Of a stretch of 64,000 nt of DNA, positions 1-64,000 are shown piece by piece; positions within the stretch are counted from its first letter, which is position 1, and each line of letters begins with the position of its first letter. The notes under the pieces are model-generated. The model worked only from the letters and a program-made list of their open reading frames with translations, was not told the origin of the DNA and ran no database searches. This DNA is from Dromaius novaehollandiae (taxonomy: Eukaryota; Chordata; Aves; Casuariiformes; Dromaiidae): NCBI RefSeq assembly GCF_036370855.1, contig NC_088130.1, forward strand, positions 13,111,543 to 13,175,542. The letters are read 5' to 3'. The position numbers were made by a program, and so were the translations under genes.

Positions 1-3000
1 TACGCACTGGAATAATAGACAGATTAATTCATATCTGATGACACTTACCAAAGTGAAGCTATTGGCTAAGTACTCACACACCTAGATGCTCACTTTACTA
101 GTAACTCTCAAAGATCCCCATCAGATTTGGACCAGTTCCACAGTGGGAGCCGCACAGACAGATAAAAAGGCTGCACTACTCCAAAAAGCAATCAGAAAGT
201 CTGACAAGGAAAAATAGCTGAAAAGGAAGCAGACAGGCAGGTAAAGACAGTAGTTATAAAAATGTAGATTTTTTTTAATGGGTTAACTTTTTCATCCATT
301 ATTAAAGTGGGTTTGCAACTCTAAGAGATGCCTCTGCAGTCAGTGAAACTGCCTATTTCTTAAGTTTATGCTTAAATGCTAGATAATGAGCTATGTGGCT
401 ACAGTCTGTAGTGATAGAGCAGATAGGGTAGAAGCTAAGCTGTCAGCCAAGTCCTGAGGTAGCAAGGAAGAAAAGCAAAGAGCAGGATTTCCAGGAGAGG
501 GCTGAAGACTTAAAAAAAGACAAGGTACAGCTCAGAGGTACAGTTTCGTTAAGTTCAGATACTGAGAAGAAAAATGTGATACATTTGTCTTTGTTGAGTT
601 AAAGCCAATGACCTACTGAGATAAATTATCTCCTAAGTAAAACACTTTGGAATACAGAAGTACAAAAGGGATTGTATCAATATAATTTCATTTAGCTTTA
701 AGGCATCTTCTGATAAATACAGAGGCTAAAGGTCTGGTAAATAGAGAGGCTATCAAAGAGATACTGAGTGCCCTGAAGAAAACACTGCAGTCATGTTGGA
801 GACAGCATATAATCTGTACAAGAAAATCTATCCAGCCTGAGTTGCATAGGTAAATGCAGAAGTTGGTCCCCACTGCCTAAACAACCCTACATATAACCAG
901 TGGCTTTTTGGGGAATGATCTGCAGAGCAGCAGATCTGGAAGTGGCTCAGGACCACCTCTGCAGAGAGAGATGTCCCCTGCCTTTGGGCATCATACTTGG
1001 AGGCAGCATCCTGTGTCACCTACGTAGGCAGCCTCTGCCGGAGGGAAGATTTCCTGAACCACACGAAACACGAGGAAGAGACGACTGGGGAAATGGTTTG
1101 GTCACAGAGGGCCCATGGATGTATAGGGTGAGCTGAAGGGAAGCACGAAGGTGCCTTCCCTTCCCTGTTCACGCTAGTATCAATCTGTCCTCCTCTGTGC
1201 CTGGGTCTGGAGAGAAAGGGAAGAGTCCTCTCACCAGATTTGCACTCAAGGCCGGGTGTGAAGGATGCCTGAACAAGGCCTAGAGGCAGCTCTGCACTGA
1301 CATTGATGCGTTTCTCTTTTCACCAAATGGATCTGGCAGAAGGCAATCCTGATATAAACAACAGAAAGTTCCTTTTGGCTTCCCTCTATCTCACTTACTT
1401 TCAGTTATCCATCTGTGAATAGGGCAGAGGACAGCGATTTCCTAAGAGAGTACATTTTGATGCTCCATTTGGTAAATCCTCAGATGAGGTTCTGTCGATG
1501 ATTTGAGGCAGGGTTTGGAGGGCAGGCACGATGAGCCGGAGAGCGGGATCCCCCATGCCAGCACCCGGGCCTGGGCTGGCATCACGCTCTGATGGGGAGG
1601 GGATGGCCGGGGGGATGGAAGCTGTCACTAGAGCAAACCTCAAATGTAGACAGTATAGAAAACCCCTGGGAGAGACCCCTGAAGTGGGGGGGGGGGGGAA
1701 CAGAGATTAATCCATAACGGGCTTTGTTTTCCTTGCTATAACTGATGTCCCATTTTCTGCGCTGTCATGAAACCCTCTATGCTGTTAGAAAGCTTTTTAT
1801 CTTTTTCTTTTTTTTTTTTTATCCTTAGTTTTGCCTGGTAATGAAAGCAACATCCTGTTATTCAGGCAGCCAGTGGGCACTCAGCTCCTCTGAAAACTGC
1901 TATTTGCAGCAATGTGTCACCATGCCCCCAGAGTATCTTCCTTCAAAAGCATGTTATGCCGCTCTCCTGCGCATGGGGGAAGGACAGGAGATTTGCTTTC
2001 CCTTGCGCAGCAAAGGTTGTTTGGGGACAGCAAATGCCAAGTGCCAAGAAGCCTGCCTCAGCAGACAAAATCAGTGAAAACACAGCTTATGATCTGAGAC
2101 TACCCATCTGCGTGACGCTAATCCAGTACACGGGAGCAGCAGTGGCACAGGCAGAGCTATCAGTCTGCGCTTGCATGCTGCCTGGGAGCGAGGCTGATCT
2201 CAACAAAGAGAAACTGCTTGTTTAAAAAAAAAAAAAAAACATATTTTTAATCTGTTTGCAGCCGGAACTGATTCAAGGTCCACCAGTATTTGTGGCCACC
2301 AGAGATACTCCGAAGGTGCCACACTATTGCTATAAACTGGGGACAAGAATATGCCTTTAGTGTGGGGTAACAGGTTTTTAGAGGCTTTCTGCATTAGTTG
2401 TTTACAAGCAATAAGAAGACTTACGAACTGTTTTGAAAAATATCCTGAATGTTTTAAATACAATTCCTTCAAGCGAATGAATGTAGCATGCAGACTTTCT
2501 AAAATTATCTGTTATGGAAGGTACCTGGAGCTGAGGCTCTGCCTGTGCTGCATGCATCACAGTGCATTTTAAAGAAGCAGAAAGGAATGTTCTTCAAAAC
2601 TAAAGTACAACACCAAGAGTACATTGGCTTCATCCTTCCTACAAAAAGAGAGAGAGAAGGAAAGATAAAGGTTTTGAAATACCACATTTAACTCCAGCTG
2701 GTAAGAGAAGAGCCCCATATTGATTATGATGAAATCGCGCTTCATACTTGCACGCTCTAAGGACTGAAGTGTTACTTTATGTAAGACAGATATATCTTAC
2801 TGGTGGGTTTTGGTGTCTTGCTGAAGATCTGGCCTTCATACTTTGAGAAGCTCTGAAAAGTACCAGCTTTTTTTCCTATAACTGTTATATTTTTTTTTTC
2901 TGTTTTCCCTTCATTTTTCCAGTTTTTTTTTAATCTAGTTGAAAAACAGAGACACTTCCCTTATCAGAGTGCGAAGAAATGGTTTTATTTGTCCATTATT

Positions 3001-3940
3001 CATTTGACTCTCTTATGGCAAAAGGCAAAAATGGCTTTTCGTTTCTGGAGCCAATCACTTGTGATGAGCACAGGTAGACCTTTGTAGTCAGAAAGTTCAA
3101 AGTGTTAAATAAACAGTTTTAGTGAATAGCATTGTCTGCAAACTGCTCTAAGAATTACGCAATTTAAATATCGGTAGTATAAATATTTTGTTTCCTGATT
3201 ACAGACTATTGGATGTTGTTCTTGGATATTGGATTTGGGGGTTTTTTGTTTATTTAATTCCAAGAGACAGAAGAGAACGTTCTGGTTCTACTTTTATGGA
3301 GGTTCTTCACAATGGTTTAAAAGTCTGAAATGTTAAAAGCTCTCCCCACAGTCATGTATCACAGGCCAGGGCACAAGAAAGAAGCAAAAAGGTAATTGAT
3401 AATCACAGCTTAATGCAAACCCATTAGTTATTGTATGACAGCAGTCCACACATGGTAAGAGTGGATTTAAGACAGAAATTCAACCACAACTTTTGAAACC
3501 TACACTCCTTTCTTGTGTAGGTTCAAAATTAAATAGGCAGTGTTTTTTTTAAATGTAAGCACCTGTGATATTAACCACATGGAATAGTACATAGAAATAC
3601 ACAAAACATTTTCCAAATGCCAAGAACAAAAAAAAAAATCAGATAAAGTGTGTAATACTGTTTTTTTTTAAGTATTTTGCTAACACTTCAGCAGATGTGG
3701 TTCGCAGCTTTCTATGACTATGCACTGCAGCTGAGATGTTATATCTCAAGAGAAAGAAAATAAATTTTGATGTGGCAGATGAGCTCTGCTCTTTAGATTT
3801 TCATGCTAAGCAGGCTAAAAGATTCCCACCCCTGATGTGTGGATCGGTACATGCTGTTGTTCCCCAGACAGGCAGAGGGCTGATATTTATTCCTGTCTTG
3901 AATTATTATTCTCATAGCTAAACATCTTTCAGCCCTTTAC

Positions 3941-4232
3941 TGTAGGGGCAGACAGCAAGGGATCGGACAAGATAGAGTTAAGGAGCCGAAGGCCATGGGC
4001 TGAATAGATAGCAGTATGGGAACATAGGGAGTAACCGCACGGAATGAGGGAGTGATGATGGGAACATGACCTTCGGGAAGGTATAACGTGGCGCTTGCAA
4101 GGAGAATAGAAAGTACCGTAAATCACTGTGGGAAAGTACCGATCCGGGCTAGAGCTTATATATAGGGCTTGCTTGCTTGAATAAAGTGGATTCGGATCCA
4201 GCACATTGGAGTCCGTGAATCAGACCGCCACA
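3941..4232 (+). mobile_element. Solo LTR of an alpharetrovirus-like endogenous retrovirus
   Basis: A 292-bp element beginning TGTAGGGGC and ending ACCGCCACA, flanked on both sides by the identical 6-bp duplication CTTTAC (3935-3940 and 4233-4238). Inside are a TATATATA box at 4157-4164 and an AATAAA signal at 4180-4185, about 15 bp apart, so the R region would be short. This and the 6-bp duplication fit the alpharetrovirus style of LTR. No gag, pol or env sequence lies beside it, so it is most simply a solo LTR left by recombination between two LTRs. Family assignment is inference from layout only. Confidence 0.85.
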
Positions 4233-6732
4233 CTTTACAAGAACCTAAAATCTTCCAGTAATGTAACTACAAGCAAATACTCCATGGTGAACTTTGAGAC
4301 CAAAATACAGCACAACCATGTCCTAACCTAAGGCGCATTTTTGCTCACAAGAGGCCAATAGGGTCTGTAACCTTCATATAGAGCATATAGAGCCTTTTAT
4401 CCAAAAGTACTTGCTGGCCTCCAGGTCATTCTTTAATTTAGGGAAATATTATCTTTCATAGTTTTTTATAACCAGTGGGTATGGATGCACATGAGATGGT
4501 AATGAACTTCTCTGCAGGAGGTAAGGGAATACTGTTTGTGTCGCCGTATTTTTATAAGCCTTTTTTTGACTGTTCAGTGATTACAAGGAATTAATACAGA
4601 CAGGTTATGTGGCACGGACAGTTCAAACTCAGAGTGAACTCACATAGCCTCGTTCTTCAGTAAAGGACAGACATAGAGCAGATGCTACCTGCTTTGGGAG
4701 TTAATCTCCAGCCACAATTTTAACAGCCCGTTTTTTTCACAGAGAGCTAGGAACTGAAGCAAAGGACTCAGCACAGATAAAAACTGCATCTAGTTTTCCA
4801 GTGAGCATTTTATGATTTGTTTACCAGTGTAAGGTAATTAAATAATTCCTTGGATTTAAATCTCTTTCAGCTTCACAGCTCTTCTAAATTTCCATGGATT
4901 TCCTTGCAGAATGCATGTTATTTTCAGCTGCTGGCTACCACTGGAGATAGTGTTGAAAAAGATATGTTATAAAAAGACCTGTCTCCCAGTTTCTGGGCCT
5001 TTGGTCAAGGCCTGACTTTATTTTCATCCTTGCTCTTCCACTCCTTCTGAGAGCATTTCGGAGTCCCAGGGTATGATTTTGTCATTGAGTAAAAGTATTT
5101 AATTCAGCGTCAGAAAAAAAGATGAATAGGAGAAGGGAGATATGTGCAATAACTATAATTTTTCAGTAATTATAATTTTCACAGATCAGTGTGAAATTGA
5201 ATTTTTGGCAGGAACTTCAAAATATTTTGAAGGCCCCTTTGTGGCAGTACACGAATATAGTGAAATGCACTTTATTATGCAGAAAATTACATGAAACGCT
5301 CAGCCAAATATTGTGAAGACAGCATGTAAATTGTGCAGAGGAAGCCATGGGACGTGGGAAGGTGCACTGAGCCCATATTTCACTGAAAGTAATTTGATAG
5401 TAGGGCTCTGAGACATTCCCAGCGCCATTTGCAGGTCTTAGGCAACAGCATAGAAGAAAGAAAATGATACATGTGTCACTGCTGAGAACAAAATATATTC
5501 TGTCTCTATAAGCAAGATCATCTGGCGTGATCTGAATCACAGTAAGCATTATTCCTGCTGTCAAGATTGTTTGTTACTTGTTCAGCACTGTTCAGGACTT
5601 AAATAAAGGCATAGATGGGTAGGTACAGGGATTGAGGTTGCGTGAGGTACTTTTTTTAAAGAAAGCAGAGAGAAAAGATTTGAACTGAGAGAGTCAAAAT
5701 ATAGAAGGAAAGGGAAAAGGCTATACAGAAAGGAAATGTGAGTTGAAATCTGATCATGCAAAATTATTGTAACAATCCCGAAACCAGTTTTGCCAAGAAA
5801 AAAGCAGGTTTTCTTAAAGGTGCATTTAGTATAGAACATTTAATATTATAGTATTAGATCTTCTCTGATAAATTCCTGTTATTTTATCAGTAGGATGGCA
5901 GACAATTAAACAGAACTAAGGAGGCACAGGCTCATGAAACACAGTGCCAAAAGATCTTTACTTAAAAGCACCAAGGAATATGAATAAATATTTCATTTTC
6001 AGTTACAGCAGTTTGATGCTGATCACAGGACATGCACAACATCTAGTCCTACTGTTATTCGTGTTAGTTATTGCATGCTCATCAGTGCATATACAGATGC
6101 ATTCTGAGAACACATTTATTCTTGAAAATCAATACAACATATAGATCTAGCAGAAAGTTCTTCAGAATAATTTCAACTGGTGTTTTTATTGTTGTCTCTC
6201 TCTTCCATTCACTGCTGTAAAACAATCATGCAGAACAGAATATGAAGCCCACTAATAATGAAAAAGCCTTTAATACCAACAGAAATTTTCCACTCCTAAT
6301 AGAAACAGGAATCTTTATTAAGATCAGTGTATATGGCATAAACCCCCCTCTACATTTCCGAGAAGCAGGCTGCACCTAAACCAGTTTACAACTCCAATTT
6401 ATTCCAACACCTTTGAAAAATGCCATTCTATTTGATCACTTCTTGAAGGATCATCAAGCTGTAAAGCATTTCTGAAATCAGTTTATTCACCTGTTCTATA
6501 TATCAGGATGCAATGTGCAGTCTTGAGTGCAAACTAGCTTCTTCCTTTTTCTAAGGAATATCCCGTGTATTGTCATCTAAAGTTTTCTCATTTTGAAATC
6601 TCTCTTCCAGATAACAAAAGATGAGCTAAAATCTCTATACAAATCAATGACAGATAAATCACAGCTCATAAGAAAAAGTTTATCTTAAAAGCAAGGATGA
6701 GACAAAGTCTTAGAGCATTGGGGCCCATGTTT

Positions 6733-6785
6733 TACTTTGAAATCACTGAGACTACTTACAGTCTTATAGGTTCATGGGCTAAAAA
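6733..6785. repeat. Possible ancient amniote interspersed-repeat relic
   Basis: TTTGAAATCACTGAGACTAC and neighbouring bases resemble a degenerate copy of a repeat common in reptile and bird genomes, in which phrases like CACTGAGACTACTCAC recur. The match is short and from memory, so the call is weak. Confidence 0.25.
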
Positions 6786-8338
6786 CATGCACACTTTAAA
6801 AATTAATCTTGTTAGAAAAAGATTTGAACCTTCTACCTAAAACAGATTGAACTACTGCACTGTTTTCAATATGTCTGAAGTCCATAGATTATAATTCTTA
6901 TCTGGGAAAGGTGAAACAATTTATGTTACACTTAGCCATACTTCATCTAATTTAACAGTACAAGACCCACTGCACCCCAAATGCGGTCGTGCCTTGGGAT
7001 CCAGTCTTAGAGCATTTGTCCCCTCATTTAGTAGCAACTTGCTTCCAGTCTGTTCACTAGAAAAGACCCTCTCTTGTTATCACTGTGATTCACTTATCTT
7101 GATCTGGTTGATGTTGCTCAGTGTTTGCATGCAGAACAGCCGTGCTCATGCTGACGAAATGTCTGTTTGATCTAATATCTTATCTCCAGCTGATAGCAGA
7201 TGCTTATGGAAGCAGTACAAGAGTCGAGTCAAGTATAAAGGGAACTTTCCCTTGATTCATCCTACCAGAGGCTGGCAATTGATTTAAAGACTTCTTCAAC
7301 TGGAAATTGCATCTGGATCTTTGTGTATTATGGGGATTTGTTGTAATCCTTTTCTGACTCCTTTTATATCCATGACTTCCTGTGTCAACAGGTTCCACAG
7401 TTTTATTATATGTAAGTTGATTAGTGATGTCACAGATTTGCCTTATATTCAGATATGGTTAAAGTTTTTCGACTGTATAAAATAGACCTGTATTATACAA
7501 AAGGCCCCCAATGGAATTATATTCATTTTTTAAGAAGAGTCTATTGACTAATTTTGTTGTTATCATTCTTATGGGTCTTAAAATAAATACCATGGCCCAA
7601 ACTCTGTATAATGGAATAAAATCAGAACATAAAAATAAAGCCGCCTTATAGGAATAGGTAGTAACAGCTTGCATATGCACTTGCATCCATTCTGTATTTG
7701 AACAAGACCTATGATACTAAAGTCCTGTTCCACCCTGGACTCTCTAGAAGTCATTACAATGTAAGCATACAATAATAAACTCACAGAGCAGTTGTGTTTA
7801 ATTATACAGCACATGTTCTTATGCAAAATAAATGTCTCTATGCAATGACACAATCCTAGTGAGTATCTGGGGAAAATATCACAAAAAACAGTCTTACCTC
7901 TCTTCCCCAACTACTTTTTTGCATAGGAAATATTTCTTCCTCTCTTTGATTTTTCAAATTTATTTTTAGTCTTTCAGAATGTCATAAAATTCATTATTAC
8001 TATATTGACTAAAAGTGGTACTGTAATAGGAGTTGTTTTCTTCATTGCAACAGCCAGAATATTCCTTGTCCTTTACCTCTTTATTACTTTCCCAAAGACT
8101 TCAGAGGTAACCATCTGGCTTTTGAAAAAATCCCAGTTTTCCTATGCAGTGTGAACTCTTTGGGTAAGCATGTCAGACCAGCAGAAGACAAGCTATATGC
8201 TTTGTTTAATAAAAATGACTGATACACTTTGTGAGAAGTTACATTTCCAGTGAACTGGGCTTTTAAGCCAAAGAAAAAAGATACTAGAGAAACACTTTCA
8301 GGATTTTAGGCAAAATACCAACTAAATAAAAGAATAAT

Positions 8339-8344
8339 TTTATT
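8339..8344 (-). terminator. Candidate polyadenylation signal AATAAA
   Basis: AATAAA on the minus strand, about 290 nt past the stop codon, in a suitably AT-rich stretch. Other AATAAA or ATTAAA matches lie further down (for example near 8080), so the true end of the 3' UTR is uncertain. Confidence 0.35.
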
Positions 8345-8631
8345 CCTCTAATAAATATCTGTAACTTCAGGAACATATTGACACAGATAACACATTTTTG
8401 CAATGCCTTCAGATGCAAGCAGACAGATGCAACGGTTCCTACTGAACTTGAACACTGAAACCTCCTATCCTGCAAATGCTGAAGCATGAGTAACTTCTAT
8501 GCACATAAAGATTCACAGTGAACGCAATGGGGTTCTGCACTTATGGGAGTGTTTTGGGGGTTAAAACCACTCTTTTCTCCCTCAGCGTCCTTCATCGTAT
8601 TACAGAGCACTTTTCCCCGAGGAGAGCCTCC

Positions 8632-61273
<52,642 letters not shown>

Positions 61274-64000
61274 CTGCAAGCAAGAACAGGGAGAAAACAG
61301 TCACTAAAACTCGGGAAGGAGAGAAGTTTTCACTGATGTGAGTACTTGGTGCTAACTCTTGTCGTCTTTAAGACCTAAGTTCGTGTCTTCCCTGCTGCTC
61401 AGCGGGGAGGATGGAGTTCCTCGACTGGGTGGAAGTTACAGGGTAAAAGGCAGAGCCGCACACTGAGGGCCATACAGCAGAGTCCCGGCCGAACCAGCGT
61501 CCCACCCGGAGCAATCCTATCACAGACAGAGAACGGGCAGCTCTTTGGGCGATGTGTCTGACAGCCCGTGATTGCTCCCATAGGAGTAACCGCCCGCCTC
61601 AGAGTTCAGCCCAAATGCAGAACGGGCACATGAGAACACTGTAATGGCAGCATTTAAAATATAGTTGTCCAGCCCACTCCACCATGCCTCGGGAGAGAAG
61701 AGACACCACAGCCTCCGCAAAGGTACATCTAAACCAGACGAAGGCCCATGGCCATCTCCACTGATCAAGGCAGTAACATTTCAGAGCTGGGAAAGGTTCA
61801 AAGCCACATTGCAGAGTGGCTGCCACACGTCCAGGTGCTGGTAGTAAGCTGAGGCAATAGTAAGGGCATCTCCAGATGTGTTTTGTTTACAAGGTGAACA
61901 TTTTATTCATGCACCGATTTATAGCATCAACAAAAAACCTTGTTGATTGAGGCAGTGTCTACGTTCCTAAAACCTATGCAGATCTTTTCTGTGAGAAATC
62001 TTGTAATGGCAGCAAACCAACAGCAACAGGTGTTTCCTCTTTTTATGCCAGCTAACAGGAAAATAATAAAAAAGAATTCATTACACTTCAACTTCCTGCC
62101 CTAAAAAGCTGACAGGGATGACTACCATTGACCAAGTTCTTACTCAAAACAAACTGTTTGATGTGCTTTTATTTGTTTTTCAGGAGGGTGTTTTGTTTTG
62201 CCCTTTTTCCTTTTGGAATGTTTGAAAATGTACTGCAGTTTTTTGGAAACAACTTTCCATTTTCTAATTGCTTTGGGAACCGTTCATTTGAACTTTCTAA
62301 GCTAGCAGTTTTCGGGCAGTTTTGCTTACAATTCACCTTTTCGAGTGTTTTATATTCAAAACCTGACGTCCGAGCTGAATGACTGGTTACCCAAGTCACA
62401 TAATAGTATGGTTTATGTGCTCCAGATAACTAAGGAATTATGAACTTTTGCATCTATCAAAACGGATAACAGAGCTACAGTAAAAGACCTCTGGAATGGG
62501 TTTTCTACTACCAAAAGGGCTTGTCAGCAAGGATGTCTGTGAAAAAATTCAAAACAACCAAATACGATGAAAGCCAAATTCTTTTGCAACACATCAAAAT
62601 CCAAACTTCTCATGGTTCATCTCTCTTTAGCTTTGGTGAAATAGGCATAGTTTCAGCAAATGCCACAGGGAAAGAGTTTAAAACTCCAGGCACCCAGGAG
62701 GAAGTCAGCAGCGGAAAGAAAGAGGCTCATGTTTATCAAACGGCCTGCTGTTAAAGACTCAAACGTTATTTGTTGAAGAGGCTGTCACACTGAAAAGTCG
62801 AAATCATCAGCCATAAAATTTCAAAACTCCATGTGTTAAGCAACAGTGCCACAGAAAATGTAAATCTCCAGAAAGATCCTTCCGGAAAGCCAGGGAGACA
62901 TATTTATTGCTATTCTGGTATTGCAATGAGCAAATGGAAGACCTACATAAAGATTTAGGTCAAATGGTTGAAGGTCAATAAAAAAAATTGTGTATAAAAT
63001 TGAGAGGCATTTTAATGTGTGCAGAGTGAAGAAAAAGAACAGAAGGATTAAAGGAGACTATTTTCGTCTTTATGAGAGGGCTCTAAATCTTTAGTTGTTT
63101 CATCAGCTGCTTTGTGCTATACAAAACAGAGAACAACCTGCCTGATACTGAGGATTTCCTTTGACATAAGAAAATCGCTGGGTTGTGCAAAAGTGAAATA
63201 CTCAGTTTCACAAGAATGTAGTGAGAATAGTGGGAAATATGAGTGGTAGGTAATAAATAATACAGTGAGCTAAGAAACTGTGCAGAACAGAAGGGATAAA
63301 GTAGGGATAATACTGATTCTTGTGCCCGTAGCCTTTTAGTGCGTTATTTAACTTTGCAAACACATCTGCTCTGGAAGTAAACATCTCATCTTTCATTTTT
63401 CACTTTCCTTTGTAACTAAGAAAATAATCAGAATTCCAGTTTTCTAGACACCTTTAAGGTGTTGTTTTTTTTTTTATTTAACCAGTTCTGTCCAACAATG
63501 GTTACACTATGCAGTCAAACTTGATACAGTTGCAGCAGATTTTTCCTTTAGCTCCAGTGATGGAGCACTGTGAGATTTCATCTAGGAAATCGGAATTCTG
63601 TCTTCTTCTGCAAAATGCACAGGATGATATAGGCAAATACAATATTATCCTCCTGTGGAATAATATCATATTCAACGCATTGTCTATATTAATTTTACTT
63701 TCATTTATCTTGTTTAATTTTCCTTTCCCAACTTCTTATTTTCTTTTAGTGTACTTTTCCGTGCTGTCTGAAATGCCAAGAGCAAGATGCGCTTTTAAGC
63801 AGCATGTAGCCTTTGTTGTGATGAGTCCTCATGGACATACTAGACAGCTTATATTTCTGTCCTCCCACCCTTCTGTTCCCTCCTCAAGGCTTTCCTGAAT
63901 CATAGTGGAACTGATCACCAGCATATATTCCTTTGTTCTTACAATACTTATAGTTCTGTTATTAAAAAACCCTGTGAATCCTCTTGGTTATTTATAGAGA
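61274..64000. other. Region upstream of the first recognised exon
   Basis: Expected to contain intron sequence of the same gene, because exon 1 begins with a split codon and a strong acceptor. I looked on the minus strand for a charged, Lys/Glu/Arg-rich exon with a donor leaving two bases and found none I could defend. No repeats recognised. A slightly GC-richer patch lies at 61390-61620. Confidence 0.6.

Larger units (their letters stand above)
1..8631. other. 3' flank of the gene: presumed 3' UTR and intergenic DNA
   Basis: The stretch next to the stop codon is presumably 3' UTR. Beyond it I see no exon, RNA gene or open frame with recognisable content. A solo LTR at 3941-4232 and a 13-G run at 1686-1698 are the only clear elements. 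A patch around 1500-1630 is richer in GC (CCCGGG, CCGGGG) than its surroundings but shows no coding pattern. A short stretch near 6733-6785 resembles an old amniote repeat. Confidence 0.6.

Noticed and set aside
62169..62399. Lys-rich minus-strand open frame considered as an upstream TMC exon
   Set aside because: Composition is suggestive, but it lacks the TMC N-terminal patterns, and I could not place an acceptor and a donor with the right phase.
63509..63898. Plus-strand open frame of 129 codons
   Set aside because: Low-complexity hydrophobic composition, no recognisable family. Likely chance in AT-rich DNA.

Overview
The window is 64 kb of AT-rich vertebrate nuclear DNA. It holds one multi-exon gene on the minus strand and no bacterial-type gene organisation. 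Old CR1 LINE copies, an alpharetrovirus-style solo LTR with a 6-bp target duplication, a low repeat load and degenerate amniote repeat relics point to a sauropsid, most probably a bird. That organism call is inference.

The gene is a TMC1/TMC2-type transmembrane channel-like protein, the pore-forming family of the hair-cell mechanotransduction channel. I traced 17 coding exons from 61273 down to a TGA stop at 8632-8634. Every splice phase joins cleanly, giving one uninterrupted frame of 795 codons plus stop. The family signature [17 protein letters not shown] crosses an exon junction (23865-24017 to 22549-22677). The upstream exons (initiator Met and the rest of the charged N-terminus) were not found between 61274 and 64000 and probably lie beyond the window. 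I call it TMC2 or TMC2-like, because of the VEEKKKLIAT N-terminal motif, the EEQES/KEENIHLTRFLRVLANF exon and a long C-terminal tail. Several exons look more like TMC1, so a third TMC1/2-clade paralog is possible.

Layout, in gene order (high to low coordinates): 61274-64000, no recognised feature; exon 1 at 61.2 kb; a 9.3-kb intron with a CR1 relic and a GC-rich island; exons 2-3 at 51.8 and 50.1 kb; an 8.4-kb intron with a perfect 12-bp hairpin; exons 4-8 between 41.6 and 29.9 kb (first two membrane helices, first intracellular loop, third helix); exons 9-13 between 24.4 and 14.4 kb (pore region, TMC signature, later helices), whose 5-kb intron 11 carries two CR1 copies in opposite orientation, an L2-like LINE scrap and a 52-bp tandem duplication; exons 14-17 between 11.8 and 8.6 kb (last helix, cytosolic Pro/Gly-rich tail). 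Downstream of the gene, 1-8631 holds the presumed 3' UTR and a 292-bp solo LTR at 3941-4232.

I did not find an undescribed multi-gene system. The points most worth a second look are the mixed TMC1/TMC2 character, a probable GC-AG intron, two weak 5' splice sites, the Pro/Gly-rich tail and the intact-looking solo LTR.
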